Of a stretch of 12,848 bases of DNA, positions 7,629-12,848 are shown in pieces. Within the stretch, counting starts at the first letter, position 1. Every line of letters starts with the position of its first letter. This DNA is from an uncultured Oscillospiraceae bacterium (GTDB lineage Bacteria; Bacillota_A; Clostridia; Oscillospirales; Oscillospiraceae): positions 1 to 12,848 of the forward strand of contig CAKTGD010000029.1 of the NCBI GenBank assembly GCA_934561335.1, read 5' to 3'. Position numbers and translations under genes: made by a program. Under the pieces are notes generated by a model. The model saw only the letters and a list, made by a program, of their open reading frames with translations. It ran no database searches and had not been told where the DNA came from.

Positions 7629-8237
7629 ATGGGAAACAGGATTATTTGCATCAGCCGCGAATTTGGCAGCGGCGGCCATGAGGTTGCGGTAAAAACAGCG
7701 GATCTGCTGGGCGTGCGCGTGTATGAAAAGGAGCTGGTGCGTCTGGCGTGCCAGTATGGCGCGCTTTCGGAGAAAAATATGACCGCGTCCGATGAAAAGG
7801 CGACCAACCCCTACCTGTTCCAAACGGTGCATGAGGGCAACTATCATGTGCTGCGCGGCAGCTCCACCTCCGAGGTGCTCTTCGCCCTGCAAAGCCACGA
7901 GATCCGCCGTATCGCCAAGCGTGAGGCGTGTGTGTTCGTGGGACGCTGCGCCGACTATGTGCTGCGCGACACTGACGCGCAGCTGCTGCGGGTGTTCATC
8001 TCCGCCCCGGAGGAGCACCGCGTTGTCCGTAAGATGGAGCAGGAGCGCCTGACCCGCACGCAGGCCATCCGCCTGATCCGCAAGATGGACAAGCAGCGCC
8101 GCAAGTATTATGAGACCTATACCGGCCGCGTCTGGGGCGATCCGTCCCATTATGAGTTGTGTATCGATACCGGCGGCTGTACGCTGGACGAGGCGGCCGA
8201 CCGTATCGCCGAGGCGTTCCGCCGGATGGCGGAATGA
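7629..8237 (+). CDS. Cytidylate-kinase-like protein
   Basis: 202 residues, ATG 7629 with AGAGAGG 8 nt upstream and only 21 nt after the GLUG gene, so it is the last gene of the operon. It starts with IICISREFGSGGHEVA (residues 5-20), the altered P-loop of the cytidylate-kinase-like family (Pfam Cytidylate_kin2 type), which differs from the GPSGSGKST of true CMP kinase. A helical LID-like region follows, with Arg/Lys-rich LTRTQAIRLIRKMDKQRRKYYETYTGR, typical of nucleoside monophosphate kinase folds, and a final YELCIDTGG strand with a C-terminal helix. Such paralogues are common in Clostridia beside membrane genes, and their substrate is not established; CMP phosphorylation is only one possibility. 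It is cytoplasmic, with no membrane segment. It is followed directly by the operon terminator. Confidence 0.88.
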   Translation: MGNRIICISREFGSGGHEVAVKTADLLGVRVYEKELVRLACQYGALSEKNMTASDEKATNPYLFQTVHEGNYHVLRGSSTSEVLFALQSHEIRRIAKREACVFVGRCADYVLRDTDAQLLRVFISAPEEHRVVRKMEQERLTRTQAIRLIRKMDKQRRKYYETYTGRVWGDPSHYELCIDTGGCTLDEAADRIAEAFRRMAE

Positions 8238-8238
8238 C

Positions 8239-8281
8239 AAAGACCCCGGCTGTTTCCCGCGGGAAATAGCCGGGGTCTTTT
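8239..8281 (+). terminator. Palindromic terminator of the MMPL-GLUG operon
   Basis: It starts 1 nt after the kinase-like stop codon. Positions 8239-8280 form a near-perfect palindrome: AAAGACCCCGGCT pairs with AGCCGGGGTCTTT, then one G-T wobble, then TTTCCC with GGGAAA around a CG centre. The T tract is short (four T), so stability comes from the GC-rich stem. Both arms have A/T ends, so it could act in both directions. Confidence 0.88.
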
Positions 8282-8314
8282 CCCTGTCTGCGCGGAATAA
8301 TCTGGCGCAGGCGG

Positions 8315-8342
8315 TTGCGAAAAGATAAAAATGTGCTATAAT
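8315..8342 (+). promoter_or_regulatory. Promoter of the nicotinate phosphoribosyltransferase gene
   Basis: -35 TTGCGA (8315-8320), 16-nt spacer and a consensus -10 TATAAT (8337-8342) preceded by TGC, i.e. an extended -10 box. Transcription should start near 8349, giving a leader of about 50 nt. No NAD-type operator that I can recognise is visible. Confidence 0.82.
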
Positions 8343-8398
8343 GGATACCATATTGCACCCCCTAAGGGTAGTATTGAGAATTTGAGGTTAAACGGAAA

Positions 8399-9850
8399 AT
8401 GAATACTGCTGAAAAGCTGAACATGACCATGCTGTGCGATTTCTATGAGCTGACCATGGGCAACGGATACTTCCGCAACGGCTATAAGGACCGCATTACC
8501 TATTTCGACGTGTTTTTCCGCAAGGTGCCCGATCAGGGCGGCTTTGCCATCGCGGCCGGTCTGGAGCAGCTGATCGACTATATTGAAAATCTGCATTTCA
8601 CGGACGAGGATATTGCCTATCTCCGTGGCCGCAACCTGTTCTGTGATGAATTTCTGGATTACCTGAAGGACTTTCGTTTCACCGGCGATATCTATGCCGT
8701 TCCGGAGGGTACGCCGGTGTTCCCCCGCGAGCCGCTGGTCATCGTGCGTGCCCCGTCCATCGAGGCACAGCTGATCGAGACCTTCACGCTGCTGACCATC
8801 AACCACCAGAGCTTGATCGCCACCAAGGCCAACCGGATCAACCGCGCCGCCAATGGCCGCACAGTGCTGGAGTTTGGTTCCCGCCGCGCACAGGGCGCAG
8901 ATGCCGCCATCGTGGGCGCCCGCGCCGCCTATATCGGCGGCTGCGCCGGAACGGCCTGCACCATTTCCGACCAGCTCTACGGTGTGCCCGCCGGCGGCAC
9001 CATGGCCCATGCGTGGGTGCAGATGTTCGACACCGAGTACGAGGCGTTCAAGACCTATTGCCAGACCTACCCCACCAACGCCACGCTGCTGGTGGATACC
9101 TACAATACCCTCAAGTCTGGCGTGCCCAACGCCATCCGCGCCTTCAACGAGGTGCTGCGCCCTCTGGGCATTACCAAGTGCGGCATCCGTCTGGACAGCG
9201 GCGACATGGCCTACCTGACGCAGAAGGCCCGCAAAATGCTGGATGAAGCCGGCTGGCCGGAGTGCCAGATCAGCGTGTCCAACTCGCTGGACGAGCGACT
9301 GATCCAGAACCTGCTGCTGCAAGGGGCGGAAATCGACATGTTCGGTGTGGGTGAGCGGATGATCACGGCCAAGAGCGAGCCGGTGTTCGGCGGCGTGTAT
9401 AAGCTGACCGCCGTGGAAAACGAGCAGGGACAGATCGTGCCCAAGATCAAGTGCAGCGAAAACGTGGAGAAGATCACCATTCCCCATTTTAAGAAGGTAT
9501 ACCGTCTTTATAACCGCGACAACGGCAAGGCGATTGCCGACTATATGACGGTGTACGATGAAGAGCTGGATGAAAACAAGCCTCTGATGCTGTTTGATCC
9601 CTATGCCACATGGAAGACCAAGAATGTCTGCAATTTCGAGGCCCGTGAGCTGCTGGTGCCCGTGTTCCTCAACGGCAAGCGTGTTTACACCTCTCCGTCC
9701 CTGAAGGAGATCCAGACCTACTGCAAGCAGCAGCTGGATACCCTGTGGGAGGAGTTCAAGCGGTTCGACAATCCCCAGACCTACTATGTGGATCTGAGCC
9801 AGAAGCTGTGGGATATCCAGCAGGAGCTGCTGCGTAAGAACCGGAACTGA
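8399..9850 (+). CDS. pncB: Nicotinate phosphoribosyltransferase
   Basis: 483 residues. It converts nicotinate, PRPP and ATP into nicotinate mononucleotide, the entry step of NAD salvage (Preiss-Handler pathway), in the cytoplasm. Recognisable family signatures: the N-terminal TMLCDFYELTMGNGYF; FDVFFRKVPDQGGFAIAAGLE; EFGSRRAQGADAAIVGARAA at about 160-180; the GGTMAHAWVQMF block with H204, the His that is phosphorylated in this family; and RLDSGDMAYL (264-273) for phosphoribosyl binding. Length fits the Firmicutes NAPRTase type. The start ATG 8399 follows a weak GAGG site 11 nt upstream, but it is the first Met before the conserved N-terminal block. It is monocistronic by its promoter and the preceding terminator; no clear terminator follows, so readthrough toward cls is possible. 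Confidence 0.95.
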   Translation: MNTAEKLNMTMLCDFYELTMGNGYFRNGYKDRITYFDVFFRKVPDQGGFAIAAGLEQLIDYIENLHFTDEDIAYLRGRNLFCDEFLDYLKDFRFTGDIYAVPEGTPVFPREPLVIVRAPSIEAQLIETFTLLTINHQSLIATKANRINRAANGRTVLEFGSRRAQGADAAIVGARAAYIGGCAGTACTISDQLYGVPAGGTMAHAWVQMFDTEYEAFKTYCQTYPTNATLLVDTYNTLKSGVPNAIRAFNEVLRPLGITKCGIRLDSGDMAYLTQKARKMLDEAGWPECQISVSNSLDERLIQNLLLQGAEIDMFGVGERMITAKSEPVFGGVYKLTAVENEQGQIVPKIKCSENVEKITIPHFKKVYRLYNRDNGKAIADYMTVYDEELDENKPLMLFDPYATWKTKNVCNFEARELLVPVFLNGKRVYTSPSLKEIQTYCKQQLDTLWEEFKRFDNPQTYYVDLSQKLWDIQQELLRKNRN

Positions 9851-9902
9851 GGGGAAAACGCGGCATATACTGTCTTATGAAAGGCCGTATTGCCTCAGAA
9901 AA

Positions 9903-9954
9903 CCGATGGTGCCGATAGACGGTGGCCGATGGCGGTGACAAGTGCCGCCTTGTC
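9903..9954 (+). repeat. Imperfect tandem repeats and alternative hairpins upstream of cls
   Basis: The non-coding gap contains three successive CCGAT-containing units ending in GGTG (about 9903-9911, 9911-9924, 9925-9937). The last part can fold two ways: GGCGGT (9931-9936) with GCCGCC (9944-9949), or GACAAG (9937-9942) with CTTGTC (9949-9954). They share bases and cannot form together. No T tract follows that would make this a clear terminator. Confidence 0.35.
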
Positions 9955-9985
9955 CTCTCCGCTGCCTTACAGGAAAAGGAGCCGT

Positions 9986-11539
9986 ATGAAGAAGCGTCAC
10001 ATACAACAGAAAACGGAACGGCGTATCGGCGCAGGCCTGCGCCTTGCGCTGGTGGCGCTGCTGCTGCTGGCGCAGATCGCGCTGGTGGTGGGGCTTTCCC
10101 TGCTGCTTCAGCAGCGTATGGCGCTGGCCTATCTGCTGCTGGAGATCCTTGCGCTGATCGTCTCCGTGCGTGTCTATACCCGCCCGGGCAGCACCAGCTA
10201 TAAAGTCGGCTGGATCATTCTGGTTCTGGCGGTGCCTGTGGCGGGCCTGATCCTCTACCTGCTGTGGAACGGCGAAAGCAGCGCAAAGAGCCTGATGCTG
10301 CAAAGAAAGACGGTCCCGCCTGAAAGCGCATCTCAAATCACCGCCTGCACGGCGGCGCAGGCGGCGCTGAATCAGCAGTTTCCGGAATGGAGCCGTCTGG
10401 CGACCTATATGACCCGTCAGGGCTTTCCTTTGTACAGCGGCACGCAGGCCGTGTATCTGGATACCGGCGAGGCGTACCTCAACGATCTGCTGGCCCATAT
10501 GGAGCAGGCGAAGTGGTTCATTTTTCTGGAATATTACATTGTGGCGCGCGGCCGGCTTTTTGACCGTATGCTGGCTATTTTCCGCCGCAAGCGCTCAGAA
10601 GGCGTGGAGATTTGCTTCCTCTTTGACGATTTCGGCAGTATGATGCGCTTCGGGAACGAGGAGCTGGACGCGCTGCGTGAGATCGGCGTAAAGGTCATGA
10701 TCTTCAATCCGGTGCACCAGTATGTGAACCGCCTTTACTTCAACTACCGCGACCATCGCAAAATCGCCTGCATCGATGGCGAAATCGCCTATACCGGCGG
10801 CGCCAATCTGGCCGATGAATATGGCAACTGGATGGAGCGCTTCGGCTACTGGAAGGATTGCGGCGTGCGTCTGACAGGACAGGGCGCTTGGACGCTGACC
10901 CGGGAATTTATCCACCTGTGGGAGCGGCTCGGCGGCACGATGGACAGCCCCTGCGGCGATTACCGTCCCCGCTTTAGTGGGGAAGGGGAGGGGTTTGTCC
11001 AGCCCTTTGTGGACGGCCCGGACAATAACCCCATCAATAATGCCGAGGATGCTTTCCTGCAGCTGATCAGCTGTGCCCGCAAGACGCTGACCATCACCAC
11101 CCCCTATCTGGCCATTGACGAGCCGATGATGCGTGCGCTGTGTCTGGCGGCGGACAGCGGCGTGCGGACGCGCCTGCTGATGCCCGGTATCCCCGACCAC
11201 AAGTTTGCCTATCTGGTGGCCGAGAGCTATTGGGGCGAGCTGATGCGCCACGGCGTAGAGATCTATACCTTTACCCCCGGCCTTCTTCACGGGAAAACCG
11301 TGCTGGCGGACGGCAAGGCCGCCTTTGTCGGCTCCGTCAATATGGACTACCGCAGCTTCCAGCTCCATTTCGAGTGCGGCGTGCTGCTGTACGGCACGCC
11401 GGTGTCCCATTCGCTGTCGGCGGATATGGCCCGCATCATGGCCCATGGCCAACGTGTCACCATGGAGCGGTGGAAGAGCCGCCCGCGGTACCGTAAGGCG
11501 CTGGGCACGCTGCTGCGCCTGTTCGCCATGTGGATGTGA
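9986..11539 (+). CDS. cls: Cardiolipin synthase (PLD family)
   Basis: 517 residues. ATG 9986 was preferred over upstream in-frame ATGs because AAAAGGAG lies 4 nt before it, basic MKKRHIQQ precedes the first membrane segment, and the upstream stretch codes for low-complexity sequence. Three N-terminal membrane segments (about 20-41, 45-63, 74-94) anchor it in the cytoplasmic membrane. Two phospholipase-D HxKx4D motifs follow: HRKIACID starting at H257 with TGGANLADEY after it, and HGKTVLAD at H435 followed by GSVNMDYRS. This is the standard bacterial Cls layout, which joins two phosphatidylglycerol molecules into cardiolipin plus glycerol. The length (about 480-520 in Firmicutes) is normal. 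A bidirectional terminator follows. Cls fits with envelope/stress adaptation; no link to the MMPL operon is shown. Confidence 0.94.
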   Translation: MKKRHIQQKTERRIGAGLRLALVALLLLAQIALVVGLSLLLQQRMALAYLLLEILALIVSVRVYTRPGSTSYKVGWIILVLAVPVAGLILYLLWNGESSAKSLMLQRKTVPPESASQITACTAAQAALNQQFPEWSRLATYMTRQGFPLYSGTQAVYLDTGEAYLNDLLAHMEQAKWFIFLEYYIVARGRLFDRMLAIFRRKRSEGVEICFLFDDFGSMMRFGNEELDALREIGVKVMIFNPVHQYVNRLYFNYRDHRKIACIDGEIAYTGGANLADEYGNWMERFGYWKDCGVRLTGQGAWTLTREFIHLWERLGGTMDSPCGDYRPRFSGEGEGFVQPFVDGPDNNPINNAEDAFLQLISCARKTLTITTPYLAIDEPMMRALCLAADSGVRTRLLMPGIPDHKFAYLVAESYWGELMRHGVEIYTFTPGLLHGKTVLADGKAAFVGSVNMDYRSFQLHFECGVLLYGTPVSHSLSADMARIMAHGQRVTMERWKSRPRYRKALGTLLRLFAMWM

Positions 11540-11637
11540 CTTGGCTCACTGCCAAAAAAAGACCTCGCCTGTATGCTGCTAAGGCTATGATACGCTCCGG
11601 AAAAGGTGCCGCCGGACAGCGGCTTTCCACCACAAAT

Positions 11638-11684
11638 AAAAAGAGGGAACCCTGCCTCTTAAGAGCGGGGTTCCCTCTTTTTTT
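11638..11684. terminator. Bidirectional terminator between cls and the GDSL gene
   Basis: A perfect 15-bp stem, AAAAAGAGGGAACCC (11638-11652) with its complement at 11668-11682, has poly-A on the left arm and poly-T on the right, so it can stop transcription from cls (+) and from the convergent GDSL gene (-), whose TGA lies at 11684-11686. The 15-nt loop itself contains the perfect palindrome CTCTTAAGAG (11656-11665). Confidence 0.92.
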
Positions 11685-12364
11685 CAATCCAGCTTTTCCC
11701 GCAGCCAGTCGGCCAGCGTGTCAAACAGCTTGCCATAGCCCTCCATGGTCATGTGGATCCCGTCGGCGGCCAGCAGCTGATTCATGTGGTGGTCGGCCAG
11801 GAATTCCTGTCGTACATGGATCAGCGGCACATTTCCGGCATAGGCCAACTCTGTCACCGTGTCGCTGTACAGCTCCTGATGCCGGTAGATCATGTCCTCG
11901 TCTCCCAGCCAGCGCATGATGGCGTTTCGATCCAGTCCGTTGCGGCAGATAAAGCGCAGATACCGCCGGGGGTCAATGGGCGGCAGGCTCATCAACACCG
12001 GCTGCACACCCTGCTGGCGCAGCAGCTCCAGAATGTTATTCAGTGTCCGGCGAAAGGCCGCGATTTTGGTGTGGGGCTGGTGGTCGCCCTCCGGGTTGGC
12101 GGCAATGTCGGCCCAGTCATAGTCGCTGTCGTTGCCGCCGTAGCAGATCAGGGCGTAGTCCGCCGCCAGTCCCCGCGCCGCGTCATGCTCCACCAGCGAC
12201 AGCCCCTTGGAAACCGTTGCGCCCATCTTGGAGCGGTTGGTTACCGTCACCCGGTCAGAGGGATAGCGTGCCATGATCTCCGGCAGATGAAAGTGGTATT
12301 TCAGCTCCGCGTCCGGAACGGTGGCCTTCAGAAGGGAATCTCCATAAATATAGACGTTGCGCAT
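11684..12364 (-). CDS. SGNH/GDSL-type hydrolase
   Basis: 226 residues on the minus strand. ATG at 12364 (complement) was chosen because a perfect AGGAGG lies 9 nt upstream, and an upstream in-frame Met would lie on the wrong side of it and of the -10 box. Motifs of the SGNH family are complete: block I YGDSLLK with the nucleophile S10, a block II Gly at GATVSKG, block III GGND (76-79), and the Asp-His dyad D201-GI-H204 in the DGIH block. It is cytoplasmic: no signal peptide and no TM. It therefore looks like an esterase, acyl-hydrolase or deacetylase, substrate unknown. Its closest relatives are probably the small clostridial SGNH/GDSL hydrolases. It stands alone, convergent to cls and divergent from ssnA. 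Confidence 0.92.
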   Translation of the reverse strand: MRNVYIYGDSLLKATVPDAELKYHFHLPEIMARYPSDRVTVTNRSKMGATVSKGLSLVEHDAARGLAADYALICYGGNDSDYDWADIAANPEGDHQPHTKIAAFRRTLNNILELLRQQGVQPVLMSLPPIDPRRYLRFICRNGLDRNAIMRWLGDEDMIYRHQELYSDTVTELAYAGNVPLIHVRQEFLADHHMNQLLAADGIHMTMEGYGKLFDTLADWLREKLD

Positions 12365-12395
12365 GAGGTGATACCTCCTATTGTTCGTTTCATCT

Positions 12396-12424
12396 AATAT
12401 AACACACAAGATGATGTACGTCAA
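12396..12424 (-). promoter_or_regulatory. Promoter of the GDSL hydrolase gene
   Basis: Read on the minus strand: -35 TTGACG (complement of 12419-12424), a 17-nt spacer, and -10 TATATT (complement of 12396-12401). The start of transcription should fall near 12389, leaving a leader of about 25 nt to the AGGAGG site (complement of 12374-12379). Confidence 0.8.
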
Positions 12425-12491
12425 GATATGTTTAACAATGTCTGTCCTAAAAAAATCGCAGGCTTATTCATGCAAAAGCCACAATTAGGTC

Positions 12492-12520
12492 TTGCAACCG
12501 CCGCGGTTTTCGGGTAAAAT
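12492..12520 (+). promoter_or_regulatory. Promoter of the ssnA leader
   Basis: -35 TTGCAA (12492-12497), spacer 17 nt, -10 TAAAAT (12515-12520), with transcription expected near 12527. The hexamers and spacing equal those of the XRE-MMPL promoter at 682-710. The strength of the promoter far upstream of the gene supports a long structured leader. Confidence 0.8.
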
Positions 12521-12526
12521 AAGACT

Positions 12527-12637
12527 AACAATCCAAGATTGGTAGCTGTAAGGAAGTGCTTCGCGCACGGGCTGCAACTATCACTCGGCTGACGCTTGAG
12601 TGTATCAAACCGAAAACGGTTTGATACATTTTGTTTT
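12527..12637 (+). ncRNA. Putative riboswitch/attenuator leader of ssnA (NMT1/xanthine-I-like?)
   Basis: The ~110-nt leader runs from the promoter start to an intrinsic terminator, with the gene's ribosome site 35 nt further on. Aptamer candidate: P1 pairs 12537-12545 (GAUUGGUAG) with 12578-12586 (CUAUCACUC), 8 of 9 positions; P2 is GUGC (12556-12559) with GCAC (12565-12568) over a UUCGC loop; between them is an asymmetric purine-rich internal loop (CUGUAAGGAA on the left, GGGCUGCAA on the right). The same UUGGUA strand can instead pair with UAUCAA at 12603-12608, i.e. the terminator's 5' arm, while CACUC (12582-12586) can pair with GAGUG (12598-12602). Thus the aptamer and an antiterminator exclude each other. 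The two-helix/internal-loop form and the purine-catabolism context recall the NMT1 (xanthine) class, but I cannot confirm its consensus from memory. Confidence 0.62.
12601..12637 (+). terminator. Intrinsic attenuator terminator in the ssnA leader
   Basis: TGTATCAAACCG (12601-12612) pairs perfectly with 12617-12628 over an AAAA loop, followed by TTTTGTTTT (12629-12637). It lies between promoter and gene, not after a gene, so it must be conditional. Its 5' arm contains the TATCAA copy that competes for the aptamer's UUGGUA strand. Confidence 0.9.
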
Positions 12638-12684
12638 ACCGGGAGATAGTCGATGGACAAAACTTTTTTACGGGAGGAAATACC

Positions 12685-12848
12685 ATGAACCTGATCACAA
12701 ATGGTCGTCTTATCACCCGCGACGCAAATGGAAAGGGCTATTATGAGCACGGCGCGGTGGCCTTTGAGGGTGCGAAGATCGTAGAGGTAGGCGAGGAGGC
12801 CGCTCTGCGCGCCAAATACGCCGACGCCCACATCATCGACGCCAAGGG
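12685..12848 (+). CDS. ssnA: Putative aminohydrolase SsnA, N-terminal end (partial)
   Basis: ATG 12685 with GGGAGG 7 nt upstream; 54 full codons are visible before the window ends. The NLITNGRLITRD start, the GAVAFEGAKIVEVGE segment and IIDAKG match the small N-terminal beta-sandwich of amidohydrolase-superfamily SsnA proteins, a relative of guanine deaminase-like enzymes. The metal-binding HxH motif and the rest lie outside. In E. coli ssnA sits in the ygeW-ygfK-xdhD region connected with purine/selenium-dependent catabolism, so similar neighbours (ygfK, molybdenum hydroxylase genes) may follow here; this is inference. The enzyme's substrate is not firmly known. Expression is probably controlled by the leader RNA upstream. 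Confidence 0.85.
   Translation, partial: MNLITNGRLITRDANGKGYYEHGAVAFEGAKIVEVGEEAALRAKYADAHIIDAK

Larger units (their letters stand above)
12365..12684. other. Divergent intergenic region between the GDSL gene and ssnA
   Basis: This 320-nt gap has no credible gene. It carries the minus-strand GDSL ribosome site and promoter (12374-12424), a plain AT-rich stretch (12425-12491) in which I see nothing specific, the + strand ssnA promoter (12492-12520), the leader RNA with terminator (12527-12637), and the ssnA ribosome site GGGAGG (12672-12677). A minus-strand ORF spanning 12421-12831 is the antisense shadow of these elements and is not a gene. Confidence 0.8.

Noticed and set aside
5757..8351. 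864-residue open frame on the minus strand opposite the GLUG and kinase-like genes
   Set aside because: It crosses two real genes and a terminator and has shadow-like composition (His/Arg/Ala/Gln rich).
8355..8372. Small inverted repeat (ACCC...GGGT) in the pncB leader
   Set aside because: Only 4 bp of stem around a CTAA core; too weak to call an operator or riboswitch.
8336..9487. 383-residue minus-strand open frame opposite pncB
   Set aside because: Antisense shadow of a well-recognised enzyme; no ribosome site.
9890..9985. Upstream in-frame extension of cardiolipin synthase
   Set aside because: The extension lies in a repeat-rich non-coding gap; ATG 9986 has an AAGGAG site and precedes the basic N-terminus expected before the first membrane segment.
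11753..12397. 214-residue + strand frame opposite the GDSL gene
   Set aside because: The minus strand has the complete SGNH motifs, ribosome site and promoter; the + frame has none.
12421..12831. 136-residue minus-strand open frame over the ssnA leader
   Set aside because: It overlaps a promoter, a terminator and the real ssnA start; it has no ribosome site.
1..12848. CRISPR arrays, IS elements, prophage or tRNA genes
   Set aside because: No regularly spaced repeats, transposase or integrase motifs, or tRNA cloverleaf were seen on either strand.

Overview
The window reads as a chromosomal segment of a moderately GC-rich Clostridia member, most likely an Oscillospiraceae-type gut anaerobe. 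This is inferred from strong AGGAGG-type ribosome binding sites, the efp / CD1247-domain gene pair, MMPL and GLUG-repeat surface proteins typical of gut Firmicutes, a PLD-type cardiolipin synthase and an ssnA-type aminohydrolase. I see no IS element, phage gene, CRISPR array, tRNA or rRNA. All genes run on the + strand except one SGNH/GDSL hydrolase.

Layout: (1) 1-634 holds the 3' end of efp and a small acidic zinc-ribbon protein, closed by an intrinsic terminator. (2) 664-8281 is a compact four-gene operon: an XRE-type regulator, an MMPL/RND-like membrane transporter, a 1389-residue GLUG-repeat surface protein and a cytidylate-kinase-like protein. The first three overlap by 4 and 11 nt, the fourth follows after 21 nt, and a long palindromic terminator ends the unit. 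This operon is the least understood part of the window. (3) 8315-9850 is nicotinate phosphoribosyltransferase (NAD salvage) with its own extended -10 promoter. (4) 9986-11539 is cardiolipin synthase, preceded by a 135-nt gap with short imperfect repeats. (5) A bidirectional terminator separates it from the minus-strand GDSL hydrolase (11684-12364). (6) The divergent region 12365-12684 carries the GDSL promoter, a second promoter facing right, and a ~110-nt leader RNA ending in a strong intrinsic terminator. The start of an ssnA-like aminohydrolase follows and runs off the window.

The most interesting items are the ssnA leader and the regulator-MMPL-GLUG-kinase operon. The leader looks like a riboswitch/attenuator: two copies of a TATCA-containing strand compete for one upstream partner, and one of them lies in the terminator. 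Its two-helix hairpin with an asymmetric purine-rich internal loop, upstream of a purine-catabolism-associated gene, suggests a purine-type ligand, but the class is not proven from sequence alone. In the operon, the GLUG solenoid is interrupted by a predicted coiled-coil insertion, and the MMPL protein ends in an unusual tetrapeptide-repeat tail.
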